DNA of 8,796 nucleotides from an uncultured Akkermansia sp. (GTDB lineage Bacteria > Verrucomicrobiota > Verrucomicrobiia > Verrucomicrobiales > Akkermansiaceae). Position 1 is the first letter of the stretch. Every line of letters begins with the position of its first letter. Positions 1 through 7,230 of the stretch are shown piece by piece. The position numbers and the translations under genes were made by a program. The stretch is from assembly GCA_904501955.1 (NCBI GenBank), contig CAJGCY010000109.1:1-8796 (forward strand), in the 5' to 3' direction. The notes beneath the pieces are model-generated. The model saw only the letters and a list, made by a program, of their open reading frames with translations, was not told the origin of the DNA and searched no databases.

Positions 1-1
1 C

Positions 2-1558
2 GGTCAGGCTCATCCTGCTGCTACCGCGCCCGTGGTGGAAGAGCAGCCTGCCGCCACCCCCGCCCCCGCGCCTGTGGTGGAAGAGCAGCCTGCCGCCACC
101 CCCGCCCCCGCGCCCGTGGTGGAAGAGCAGCCCGCTGCCACCCCCGCACCTGCGCAGGGCGTTGAAGCAGCCTACCGCAGCATCGTGAAGATTGAGGTGG
201 CCATTCGCCAGCCGGACTACGCTACGCCGTGGCAGAGCGGCCGTTTCGGCGGTGGTAACGGCACGGGCTTTATGGTGCAGCCGGGCTTGTTCATGACCAA
301 TGCACACGTGGTGGCCAATGCGGAGCGCATCACCATCTCCCCCTACGGTGATGCCCGTAAATACCCCGCCAAGGTGAAGTACGTGGCTCATGATGCGGAT
401 TTGGCCTTGGTGGAGGTGACGGAGAATTTGGAGGCCTTCCAAGACATACCCTGCCTGCAGTTCAGTGATAATCTGCCCTGCCTGGAGGACCAGGTGCGCG
501 CCGTGGGCTACCCCATCGGCGGTAGCCGTTTGTCCGTGACACGCGGCATCGTTTCACGTATTGATACCACGCTGTACTCTCACTCTCAGAGCGAGAGCCA
601 CCTGACCGTGCAGATTGACGCCGCCATCAACCCCGGTAACAGCGGTGGCCCCGTGCTGATGGATGATAAGGTGGTCGGCGTTGCCTTCCAAGGTCTTATG
701 CAGGCTAACTCCACCGGTTACATGATTCCCATGCCGGTCATCAAGCGCTTCCTCAAAGATGTGGAAGATGGCCGTTATGACAGCTATGTGGACCTCGCGG
801 TGAACTTCTTCCCCCTCAGCAATCCGGCCATGCGCAAGCACTACGGCCTTGCGGAGAACTCCCCCGGCGTGCTGGTGGGTGAGGTAGCCAAGGGCGGTAG
901 CTGTGATGGCGTGCTGCAGCCGGGCGATGTGCTGCTGGCCATCAATGACCTGCCGGTGGACCAGTCCGCCATGATTGAGCTGGACGGCGAGCGCGTGATG
1001 CTCGAGGAGCTGGCCGAGCGCTCATTCAAGGGCGACAAGCTGCGCATGCGCGTGCTGCGCGACGGCAAGGAGCTGGAGCTTGAGGTGGAGCTGAAACCCC
1101 TTGAGTGCCACACCATTATGGCTCAGGAGTATGACAAGATGCCCCGCTACGTGCAGTTTGCCGGTTTGGTGTTCCAGCCGCTGCACCGTAACGTGATTGC
1201 CGCTCACCAGCTGAATACCCTTGCCCTCTCCGTCAGCATTCGCGATTACTTGAACCGCGGTGCCTCCATGGACAAGCCGGATATGGTCATCCTTACCAAG
1301 GTGCTTAAAGATGAGGTGAATGCCCGCTACACGGCCTATGGCTCACGCATGGTGACCAAGGTGAACGGTGAGGAGGTGAAGGGCATGGACCACCTGTACA
1401 GCCTGCTGTACCCGGAGGACGGCGTGCGCCCGGATTACACCGTGATTGAGTTTTCTGATTCTCCGCGCCCCATGGTGATTGATAATAAGATGATAGATGC
1501 GGCGAATGAGCGCATCAAAGCCCGCTACGGTGTGCCGGTGAATGCTCGCCTCAAGTAA
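2..1558 (+). CDS. HtrA/Deg-family trypsin-like serine protease with PDZ domains (5' partial)
   Basis: This is a periplasmic or envelope serine endopeptidase of the HtrA/Deg family (S1C), which degrades or holds misfolded proteins. The frame is open to the left window edge, so the true start and any signal peptide lie outside. Numbering from the GTG at 32, residues 1-42 are three copies of an A/P/E-rich 14-mer, probably a flexible tether. The protease domain follows, with His92 (TNAHVV), Asp123 (DADLALVEV) and Ser204 (NPGNSGGPV), spaced as in DegP. A PDZ domain covers about 253-355. The last 140 residues, beginning PRYVQFAGLVFQPL, resemble the C-terminal PDZ-like domain of plant Deg9-type proteases. 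The GTG at 32 is a repeat-internal valine, not a convincing start. The stop lies 27 nt before the paralogous gene, so the two are probably co-transcribed. The family is certain; substrates are unknown. Confidence 0.93.
   Translation, partial: GQAHPAATAPVVEEQPAATPAPAPVVEEQPAATPAPAPVVEEQPAATPAPAQGVEAAYRSIVKIEVAIRQPDYATPWQSGRFGGGNGTGFMVQPGLFMTNAHVVANAERITISPYGDARKYPAKVKYVAHDADLALVEVTENLEAFQDIPCLQFSDNLPCLEDQVRAVGYPIGGSRLSVTRGIVSRIDTTLYSHSQSESHLTVQIDAAINPGNSGGPVLMDDKVVGVAFQGLMQANSTGYMIPMPVIKRFLKDVEDGRYDSYVDLAVNFFPLSNPAMRKHYGLAENSPGVLVGEVAKGGSCDGVLQPGDVLLAINDLPVDQSAMIELDGERVMLEELAERSFKGDKLRMRVLRDGKELELEVELKPLECHTIMAQEYDKMPRYVQFAGLVFQPLHRNVIAAHQLNTLALSVSIRDYLNRGASMDKPDMVILTKVLKDEVNARYTAYGSRMVTKVNGEEVKGMDHLYSLLYPEDGVRPDYTVIEFSDSPRPMVIDNKMIDAANERIKARYGVPVNARLK
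32..157 (+). repeat. Three tandem 42-bp in-frame repeats (VVEEQPAATPAPAP linker)
   Basis: Copies lie at 32-73, 74-115 and 116-157. The first two differ only at their last base; the third carries a few substitutions and ends in Gln instead of Pro. Each copy encodes one 14-residue A/P/E-rich unit ahead of the protease domain. The residues before position 32 (AHPAATAP) look like a degenerate fourth copy, so the array probably extends left of the window. Confidence 0.95.
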
Positions 1559-1585
1559 TCAACCTTAACCCTTTTTATTCTCGAT

Positions 1586-3295
1586 ATGTACCAAAAGATG
1601 ATTGCGCTTGCTTTGGCAGGCTTGGCCTTGAGCAGCTGTGAGCCCACGCCCCGTACCAATACGGAGAGACCGCAGCGCCCGCAGAAGCCCGCGGAAGAGC
1701 AAACCGCCGCCACCTCTACTGAGTCTGCCACGGCTGCTACTGAAACCCCGGCTGCTACCGAGGGGAAAACCGATGTGCAGCCCACGGCAGATGCGAACGC
1801 CACGGTGGATACGCCTGCTGCCACAGACACCCCCGCCACGGAGACCCCTGACGGCACAAGCCCTGAGGCGCCCGCAGTGGCGGTGAAGGAGGACCCCTCC
1901 GCCGTGTTGCTGTCCGTAGCGCTGACCGTGCAGGACTTCAACCGTGTGAATCCGTGGGAGAAAACGCAGGCCGGCAGCTCACGCCTGAACGGCATTTACC
2001 TGGGGGATGGCTTGGTGCTTACGCTCGGTCGCAGCTTGGCCACTACCAACTATGTGGAAATCAGCCTGCCGGACGGCTCTCGCACGGTGCCGGCCAAGGT
2101 GCTGCGCTATGATGCGGACCTGAACCTCGGCTTGCTCAGTGTGGAGGGTGAGGAAGATGCCACCATTTTTGACGACCGCACCACTTACCCCCTGGGTGCC
2201 CCGCTGGGGCGCGGTTGCAAGGCTGAGCTCTTCTGCACGCTCAACGGCATGGAGCCCCTGCGCATTCCCCTTACGGCGGAAATCGGTACCGTGGAGGACA
2301 GCATGCCGCGCTTGCAAATGCGCGCAGAGCAGGCTGTGCCCGGTAATTACACCCACGGTGCTCCCGTGGTGAGCGAGGGTAAGTTGGTGGGCATCAGCGC
2401 CGGTTACAACAGCGGCAGCCGCCAACTGCGCGTTATTAATGCGGAGATTATCAAGCGCTTCTTAGACGCTAAGCCGGAGGACCCCAAGGGCGTGCCCCTG
2501 ATGGGTGTCAGCATGGCGGACCTCACGGACCCCGTGTTCCGCAGCTACCTCGGCTTGGGGGATAAGCACACCGGCGTGTACCTCAGCAGCGTGAAGCCGG
2601 AGGGCGGCGCCGCCATAGCCGGCCTGCGCAAGGGGGATGTACTCACCTCTGTTGAGGGGATTAAGATTGATAACCGTGGGCGCTGCAATTTGCCGCTTTA
2701 CGGCTATTTGGACATTTCCACCGTGGTGCGTTACCTCAAGCCCATCGGTGAGTCCCTGACCGTTACCTACTTCCGTGATGGGCAAGAGCACACGGCTACC
2801 ATGCCGCTCAACCGTGACGCGGAGCAAAAAACGCTCATCCCGGATGAAGAGGGCGGTGCTGCCCCCCGCTACGTGGTGTGGGGTGGCTTGGTATTCCAGC
2901 CGCTGACCACAAATTACATGAATGCCCTCAAGGCTGAGGCCAAGGGCGCTCTGCCTACGGAGTTTCTGGAGCTTGACGGGCGCACGGAAGAGCTGCGTGC
3001 CCGTGGCTTCCGTGAGCTGACGGCGCTTACCCTAGTGGTGCCCACTACGGCCACCCTCGGGTATGACTCCTGCAACTTTGCTTTGGTGGAGAAGGTGAAC
3101 GGTGTGGAGCCGCACAGCTTTGACGACTTCGTGAAGCTGCTGGATGCTCCTACGGAATCCGGCATGGTGGAGCTCACCATCAATAAGGAGCCCTACGTCA
3201 TTTACATGGAGCAGAAGGCCGCTGCCGCTGCGAATGATGAGCTGCGCCGCAGCGGTATTATCCGCCTGCGCCGTACGGACTCCTCTGATAAGTAA
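1586..3295 (+). CDS. HtrA/Deg-like lipoprotein, predicted catalytically dead (pseudoprotease)
   Basis: This 569-residue protein starts with a lipoprotein signal (MYQKMIALALAGLALSSC), giving a lipidated Cys18. An A/T/P/E-rich linker runs to about residue 105. The rest matches the upstream protease domain by domain: a trypsin-like fold (about 106-292), a PDZ domain (about 303-410), and a C-terminal Deg9-like domain beginning PRYVVWGGLVFQPL at 428. The triad is broken. The His site reads TLGRSL (Arg149) instead of TNAHVV, and the Ser site reads PGNYTHGAP (252-260) instead of PGNSGGP. Only Asp178 (DADLNLGLL) survives. A regulatory, scaffolding or peptide-binding partner of the neighbouring active protease is therefore the likely role, by inference. 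The ATG at 1586 is chosen because the signal peptide begins there; no Shine-Dalgarno precedes it. A hairpin terminator lies just downstream. Confidence 0.9.
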   Translation: MYQKMIALALAGLALSSCEPTPRTNTERPQRPQKPAEEQTAATSTESATAATETPAATEGKTDVQPTADANATVDTPAATDTPATETPDGTSPEAPAVAVKEDPSAVLLSVALTVQDFNRVNPWEKTQAGSSRLNGIYLGDGLVLTLGRSLATTNYVEISLPDGSRTVPAKVLRYDADLNLGLLSVEGEEDATIFDDRTTYPLGAPLGRGCKAELFCTLNGMEPLRIPLTAEIGTVEDSMPRLQMRAEQAVPGNYTHGAPVVSEGKLVGISAGYNSGSRQLRVINAEIIKRFLDAKPEDPKGVPLMGVSMADLTDPVFRSYLGLGDKHTGVYLSSVKPEGGAAIAGLRKGDVLTSVEGIKIDNRGRCNLPLYGYLDISTVVRYLKPIGESLTVTYFRDGQEHTATMPLNRDAEQKTLIPDEEGGAAPRYVVWGGLVFQPLTTNYMNALKAEAKGALPTEFLELDGRTEELRARGFRELTALTLVVPTTATLGYDSCNFALVEKVNGVEPHSFDDFVKLLDAPTESGMVELTINKEPYVIYMEQKAAAAANDELRRSGIIRLRRTDSSDK

Positions 3296-3324
3296 TACCA
3301 CACCCCTTTGCAGGCGGTGTATAC

Positions 3325-3355
3325 GCGGCAGAGCCCCCAAAGGCTCTGCTGCTTT
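3325..3355 (+). terminator. Putative intrinsic terminator after the pseudoprotease gene
   Basis: A perfect 8-bp stem (GCAGAGCC 3328-3335, GGCTCTGC 3342-3349) closes a CCCAAA loop. Three more pairs, one of them G-U, extend it to 3325-3352, and a short TTTA follows. The T-tract is weak, so termination may be partial. The hairpin begins 30 nt after the stop at 3295 and sits before the PBP start, which argues against the upstream TTG (3308) as that gene's start. Confidence 0.6.
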
Positions 3356-3382
3356 ATCAACAGCAATACTCCTCACGCTTAC

Positions 3383-6049
3383 ATGTGCGCCAGATACAAG
3401 GCTGATGATGCGGACGCCTCCCCCCCCTATGGGGAGGTGCTGCCGCCTCGGCGCCGCGTGCGGCGTGAGCCCTCTCCTCCCCCGCCGGAGGAGCCCGTGT
3501 ATACGCAGCCTACCCCACCACAGCCTGCGCCGGAGCCCGCCCCCCTGCCGGAGGAGCCCGTGTACGCGGAGCCCCCACCCCCGGAGCCCCGGCGCTCACC
3601 CTCGGGGCGCGAGTCTCGCCGCCGCTCAGGCCGTGGCTCCTATTGGGAGGTACCCATGGAGCCGGAATCCCCGGAGCCTGCTCCCCCACGCCCGCAGGAG
3701 CCGGAGCATAACCCCTGGGATGATGTGCGCAAGCCCCCGCCCAAGGGGACGGGCTTGGTGAAGGGAATTTGGCTGTTGCTGGGTTTCCCGTTCCGCATGA
3801 TTTTCTTCCTGACGCGCAATCTGCCGGCCATCATCATGTGGCCCTTGCGCATTGTGGTCAGCGTGGGCTTTGTCGGGGTGTGCCTGCTGGCTGTTTTGGC
3901 CTGCATATACAGCGTGAAAGCCGGTCGCTATGACATCACGCAGGTGCTCCGCATGCCGGAGCGCAGCATCGTGCTCGACCGCAAAGGGGCGGAAATAGGC
4001 ACCCTGCACGGGGAGAACCGCCGCAGTATCGAAGATCTGGAGAGCGAGGTGCCCCGGTATTTTGTGGATGCCCTCATTTTGCAGGAGGACCGCTCCTATT
4101 GGGAGCACGGCGGGGTGGACCCCCGCGGTGTTTTGCGTGCTGTGGCTCAGGTATTTAAGCATGGGCGTACCACGCAGGGTGCCTCCACGCTTACCATGCA
4201 GCTGGCCAAGAATACCTACAACCACCGTGAGCGTAATTTCGACGCCAAACTGACGGAGGTAGCCCTCGCGTACCGTATTGAGGCTACGTATGATAAGAAG
4301 ACCATCCTCAAGTGCTACATCAACCGCGTTTTCTGGGGACACACCTACCTCGGTCTCAAGCAAGCTGCCTACGGTTACTTCAGCAAAGAGCCCTCCGAGC
4401 TGACCATCGGTGAGTCCGCCCTCTTGGCCGGCATTGTGTGTAACCCGAACGAGTTTTCGCCCCTGCGCAATCCCTCTGCTGCCAAGGTGCAGCGCGATAA
4501 GGTGCTGGTGCTGCTGCGCGATCACGGCAAAATCACCCACACGGAGTATGAGGCAGCCCTGCGCGAGCCCATCGTCACCGCTCGCCCCGAGCCCCGAGGC
4601 TATGATAACTACTCTTTGGACCTCATCCGCTCTGAGGTGGACCACATCCTCTCCATGCTCGATGCCAATGGCCAGCGCGTGAAGGAAGATTCCCTCATCT
4701 CCGGCGGTCTGGTGGTGCGCACCACGCTCGACCTCGACCTGCAAGATGACGTCATGAGCAGTATGGATGCCGCCCTGACTCAAAATCTGGAGTCCGCCAA
4801 GCATTACAAGCACCAAACCCGCGCCAAGTACCAAGCCATGGTCGCCGCCTTGCGGGCGCAGAACCCGGAGGCCATCATCCCCGCGCCCAAGTATGTGCAG
4901 GCTGCCTGCGTGATTGTGGATAACGCCACCGGCGCCTTGCTCGCCGTGGTTGGCGGGCGTGACAGCGGCGAATCCCCCCTCAACCGCGCCCTGCAGTGCC
5001 GCCGCCAGGTGGGCTCGCTCTTCAAACCCCTGGTTTACTCCACCTATTTCGAGCGTGGTGGCTCACCCGGCTCTCTCATCTCAGATGCCCGCCTGCAACC
5101 CGGTGAAATCCCCGGTGCCAAGCGCTGGAGCCCCCGCAATGCGGATAACTCTTACCAGGGGCTCAAAAGCGCCTCCTGGGGCTTGCTGAAGAGCCGCAAC
5201 ACCATGTCCGTGCGCATCGGTGCGCGCGCCGGCCTGCAAAATGTGGTGGATAAAGCCCTGCTGGCCGGTTTCCATACCCCGCCCAAGTGGCTGGGCCCCA
5301 CCATTTACCTCGGCACGTGGGAGGCGTCTCCCCTTGAGGTGGCCTCCGCCTTCACCGTTTACGCCAACGGTGGTGTGCGCCCCATCCCGTACATTATTGA
5401 GAGCATTACCGACGCGGAGGGCAATGTCATTTGGAAAAACGTGCCTTCCTCCACCAGAGTATTCACCGCGCGCGCTGCCAATGCTACCTCGGATATCCTG
5501 CAAAAAATCACCAAACCCGGCGGCACGGCGGCAAATGTCGGGAAACTCGGCTTCGATAAACCCTGCGGCGGTAAAACCGGTACTACCAACGCCTACAAAA
5601 ATGCTTGGTTCTGTGGCTTTACCTCCGACCTCACCGCCGCCGTCTGGGTTGGCTTCGACATCCCCGTCACCATTGCGGACAAGGCTTACGGCGGCACGGT
5701 TGCCCTCCCGCTGTGGGTCGGTGCCATGCAGTGCGCTCGTAAGCGCGGCTATGCCATGGGCGCCATTCGCACCGCGCCCGCCCCGGGGCGCCGCGCCGGC
5801 CTACGCTTATGCCGCCATTCCGGCCATCTGGCTCACGCCGGCTGTGAACGTAAGCGCACGGCTTATACGGAGACCATGACGGACCTCAACACGCAGCGCC
5901 CCATTTGCTCCTACCACAGCATGCAATCCACCTCCGCGGATGATGAATATGCCGAGGAGGCGGATGCCTCCTCCACCGGTGAAGGCTTTGCCGAAGAACC
6001 GGAAAGCGCCCCCCTCTTCACGGATGATGAGTTCGCGGAGGAGGTGTAA
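3383..6049 (+). CDS. Class A penicillin-binding protein (bifunctional transglycosylase/transpeptidase)
   Basis: This inner-membrane enzyme polymerises lipid II into glycan strands and cross-links the stem peptides. The 888-residue product has a proline-rich cytoplasmic region (about 1-125) and a hydrophobic stretch with the main membrane helix at about 157-178. The GT51 domain shows EDRSYWEHGGVD (catalytic Glu235), ASTLTMQLAKN (from 267) and ILKCYINRVFWG. The transpeptidase domain carries SLFK (nucleophile Ser545, Lys548), SRN (Ser604-Asn606) and KTGT (Lys731), so both activities look intact. The C-terminus has a Cys-rich CERKRTAYTET segment common to these PBPs and then an acidic tail with DDEYAEE and DDEFAEE. 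The ATG at 3383 is preferred because the in-frame TTG at 3308 would place a terminator hairpin inside the gene. No Shine-Dalgarno is visible. It resembles PBP1a more than PBP1b, but the subclass is uncertain. Confidence 0.95.
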   Translation: MCARYKADDADASPPYGEVLPPRRRVRREPSPPPPEEPVYTQPTPPQPAPEPAPLPEEPVYAEPPPPEPRRSPSGRESRRRSGRGSYWEVPMEPESPEPAPPRPQEPEHNPWDDVRKPPPKGTGLVKGIWLLLGFPFRMIFFLTRNLPAIIMWPLRIVVSVGFVGVCLLAVLACIYSVKAGRYDITQVLRMPERSIVLDRKGAEIGTLHGENRRSIEDLESEVPRYFVDALILQEDRSYWEHGGVDPRGVLRAVAQVFKHGRTTQGASTLTMQLAKNTYNHRERNFDAKLTEVALAYRIEATYDKKTILKCYINRVFWGHTYLGLKQAAYGYFSKEPSELTIGESALLAGIVCNPNEFSPLRNPSAAKVQRDKVLVLLRDHGKITHTEYEAALREPIVTARPEPRGYDNYSLDLIRSEVDHILSMLDANGQRVKEDSLISGGLVVRTTLDLDLQDDVMSSMDAALTQNLESAKHYKHQTRAKYQAMVAALRAQNPEAIIPAPKYVQAACVIVDNATGALLAVVGGRDSGESPLNRALQCRRQVGSLFKPLVYSTYFERGGSPGSLISDARLQPGEIPGAKRWSPRNADNSYQGLKSASWGLLKSRNTMSVRIGARAGLQNVVDKALLAGFHTPPKWLGPTIYLGTWEASPLEVASAFTVYANGGVRPIPYIIESITDAEGNVIWKNVPSSTRVFTARAANATSDILQKITKPGGTAANVGKLGFDKPCGGKTGTTNAYKNAWFCGFTSDLTAAVWVGFDIPVTIADKAYGGTVALPLWVGAMQCARKRGYAMGAIRTAPAPGRRAGLRLCRHSGHLAHAGCERKRTAYTETMTDLNTQRPICSYHSMQSTSADDEYAEEADASSTGEGFAEEPESAPLFTDDEFAEEV

Positions 6050-6094
6050 TGTGCGGTATTGCCGCCTGAATTCGATGTTTGGTGAAAATTATGA

Positions 6095-6123
6095 TTGACA
6101 CCACGGGGAAAAACTACTAACAT
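6095..6123 (+). promoter_or_regulatory. Putative sigma70-type promoter for the IdeS-like protease gene
   Basis: A perfect -35 TTGACA lies at 6095-6100. A 17-nt spacer leads to TAACAT (6118-6123), which matches 4 of 6 positions of TATAAT. Initiation 6-8 nt downstream would fall at about 6130, immediately at the ATG (6131), predicting a leaderless or nearly leaderless mRNA. No Shine-Dalgarno sits in the normal window before that ATG, which fits. An alternative hexamer, TATAGT (6125-6130), is too far from the -35 box. Confidence 0.5.
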
Positions 6124-6130
6124 CTATAGT

Positions 6131-7135
6131 ATGGATTTGCCATCGAAAGTTTTGTTCAGCTTGTGCGCGTTGAGTTTTGCGGCACAAGCTCAGCCGGTTT
6201 TTGTTGAAGGCGTATCATTGGATGAGGGCTGGTATGATAGCAACAAAAAATCCAAATGGAATTGGAAAGCAAGACCTACCGGTTATTATTATCCGGATGT
6301 TTGGCCTGATGATGTGTCAATGTGCTGGGCTCATGCTGCAACAAATGTTTTGCAATGGTGGCAAGATGGTCAGGCCTCCGCTTACGTGCCTCCGGCTGCT
6401 CCGAACGGGGCGTCAGACACCGCAAATCCATTCTACGCGGCAATTCCGGGTACGCTTGGGCAGCAACTTGTGAATGACCCTCTGTATGTGCAGCAACTTG
6501 CCATTTTTAAGGATATTGCGAAAAACTGGGGCAATACCGCCGGTACGGTTAAGCAGGCATATAATTGGTATTTTAACGGTGGGCATGTGGAGGCCTTTGG
6601 TGGAACTTTGAATAATGCAAACTCCGGTGGGTATTATTCGACCCTGGGCTTGGTGATGAATCCTGACGGCGTTACCTCCTCCCTGTTTACCTCTTACACA
6701 TTTAACGATAATTTCACGAGAGATGTAATCATCGACACGCTGACGGAGTACATTGATAATGATTACGGTACCACCCTGCGAGTGATAGGCGCAGCCGGCG
6801 GGCATGCCATCACCATGTGGGGGTATGAAATGAGCAATGATGAGTTTTTCGTTTACCTGACGGATTCGGATGATTATCAGCACGCCCTTATCAAGCAAAA
6901 GGTTATATTCGCAGATGATAACTATGCCTACTTAACCGCGTGTGATGGTGATGCTGCGGTTTATACCGATGAATGGACGACTTCCATCAACGGTGTGCAG
7001 CAAACTTTCCAAGGTATCATGTTGTCCGAGGCTCAAGCCTTTATGGCTCCCTCTTTAACTGTGCCCGAGCCGACCACGGCTACGCTTTCCTTGCTCGCTT
7101 TGGCTGCGCTGGCTGCTCGCCGCCGCCGTAAGTAA
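6131..7135 (+). CDS. IdeS/Mac-like (peptidase C66) exported cysteine protease with PEP-CTERM anchor
   Basis: This 334-residue protein resembles streptococcal IdeS/Mac, a papain-like endopeptidase that cuts IgG at the hinge. Residues 1-20 form a signal peptide (MDLPSKVLFSLCALSFAAQA, cleavage after AQA). The landmarks match IdeS in order: GWYDSNK with Lys39 (IdeS GWYDITK, Lys84), MCWAHAATNVLQWW with Cys65 (IdeS LLCGAATAGNMLHWW, Cys94), GGHAITMWG with His225 (IdeS ISHVINLWG, His262), and YLTDSD with Asp245/Asp247 (IdeS YVTDSD, Asp284/286). The His-to-Asp spacing is 20 residues against 22 in IdeS. The C-terminus from 311 is VPEPTTATLSLLALAALA followed by RRRRK, a PEP-CTERM sorting signal. The ATG at 6131 is chosen because the signal peptide starts there; the upstream TTG (6095) overlaps the -35 box. 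The gene is poorer in G+C than its neighbours. The fold and active site are well supported; an immunoglobulin substrate is not. Confidence 0.85.
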   Translation: MDLPSKVLFSLCALSFAAQAQPVFVEGVSLDEGWYDSNKKSKWNWKARPTGYYYPDVWPDDVSMCWAHAATNVLQWWQDGQASAYVPPAAPNGASDTANPFYAAIPGTLGQQLVNDPLYVQQLAIFKDIAKNWGNTAGTVKQAYNWYFNGGHVEAFGGTLNNANSGGYYSTLGLVMNPDGVTSSLFTSYTFNDNFTRDVIIDTLTEYIDNDYGTTLRVIGAAGGHAITMWGYEMSNDEFFVYLTDSDDYQHALIKQKVIFADDNYAYLTACDGDAAVYTDEWTTSINGVQQTFQGIMLSEAQAFMAPSLTVPEPTTATLSLLALAALAARRRRK

Positions 7136-7141
7136 TTTGAG

Positions 7142-7180
7142 GGACTTCTGATTTATCGAGTTCGGCTTATTAGAAGTTCC
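7142..7180 (+). terminator. Imperfect hairpin after the IdeS-like gene, weak terminator candidate
   Basis: GGACTTCTGAT (7142-7152) pairs with ATTAGAAGTTCC (7169-7180) over about 11 bp, with one bulged T and one G-U pair. The 16-nt loop is large and no T-tract follows. It begins 7 nt after the TAA at 7135. It may help end transcription or protect the 3' end, but it is not a canonical intrinsic terminator. Confidence 0.3.
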
Positions 7181-7210
7181 GGGAATTGCGCTCGAAAATG
7201 GCTTTCCTAG

Positions 7211-7230
7211 CTCCGCCTTATCGGGCGGAG
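7211..7230 (-). terminator. Hairpin overlapping the thg1 stop codon, possible bidirectional terminator
   Basis: CTCCGCC (7211-7217) and GGCGGAG (7224-7230) form a perfect 7-bp stem with a 6-nt loop. On the minus strand the stem starts within the last codons of the Thg1-like gene, and its TAA (7220-7218) lies in the loop. The genes converge here, so one hairpin could serve both directions. T-tracts are weak on both sides; CCATTTTCG lies 11 nt past the stem on the minus strand. Confidence 0.4.

Noticed and set aside
3308..3382. Upstream TTG start adding 25 residues to the PBP
   Set aside because: It would place a stable terminator-like hairpin inside the coding region, and the added residues show no family likeness; ATG 3383 is better.
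3626..4834. Long open frame of 402 codons antisense to the PBP gene
   Set aside because: The PBP frame has every family motif. The antisense frame is His/Gly/Val-rich with no domain, as expected for a shadow in GC-rich DNA.
5760..5880. Possible frameshift near the end of the PBP, because the region reads unusually in frame
   Set aside because: The frame gives LCRHSGHLAHAGCERKRTAYTET, a Cys-containing segment common in PBP C-termini, so the frame is intact.
6053..6065. GCGG-CCGC hairpin just after the PBP stop, possible terminator
   Set aside because: The stem has only 4 bp and no T-tract follows.
6091..6120. Nine-codon ORF (ATG 6091 to TAA) before the IdeS-like gene, possible leader peptide
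   Set aside because: It overlaps the proposed -35 and -10 boxes, has no ribosome site and no attenuator-like structure follows.
6095..6130. Upstream TTG start adding 12 residues to the IdeS-like protein
   Set aside because: It coincides with a perfect TTGACA -35 box and would put a non-signal segment before the signal peptide.
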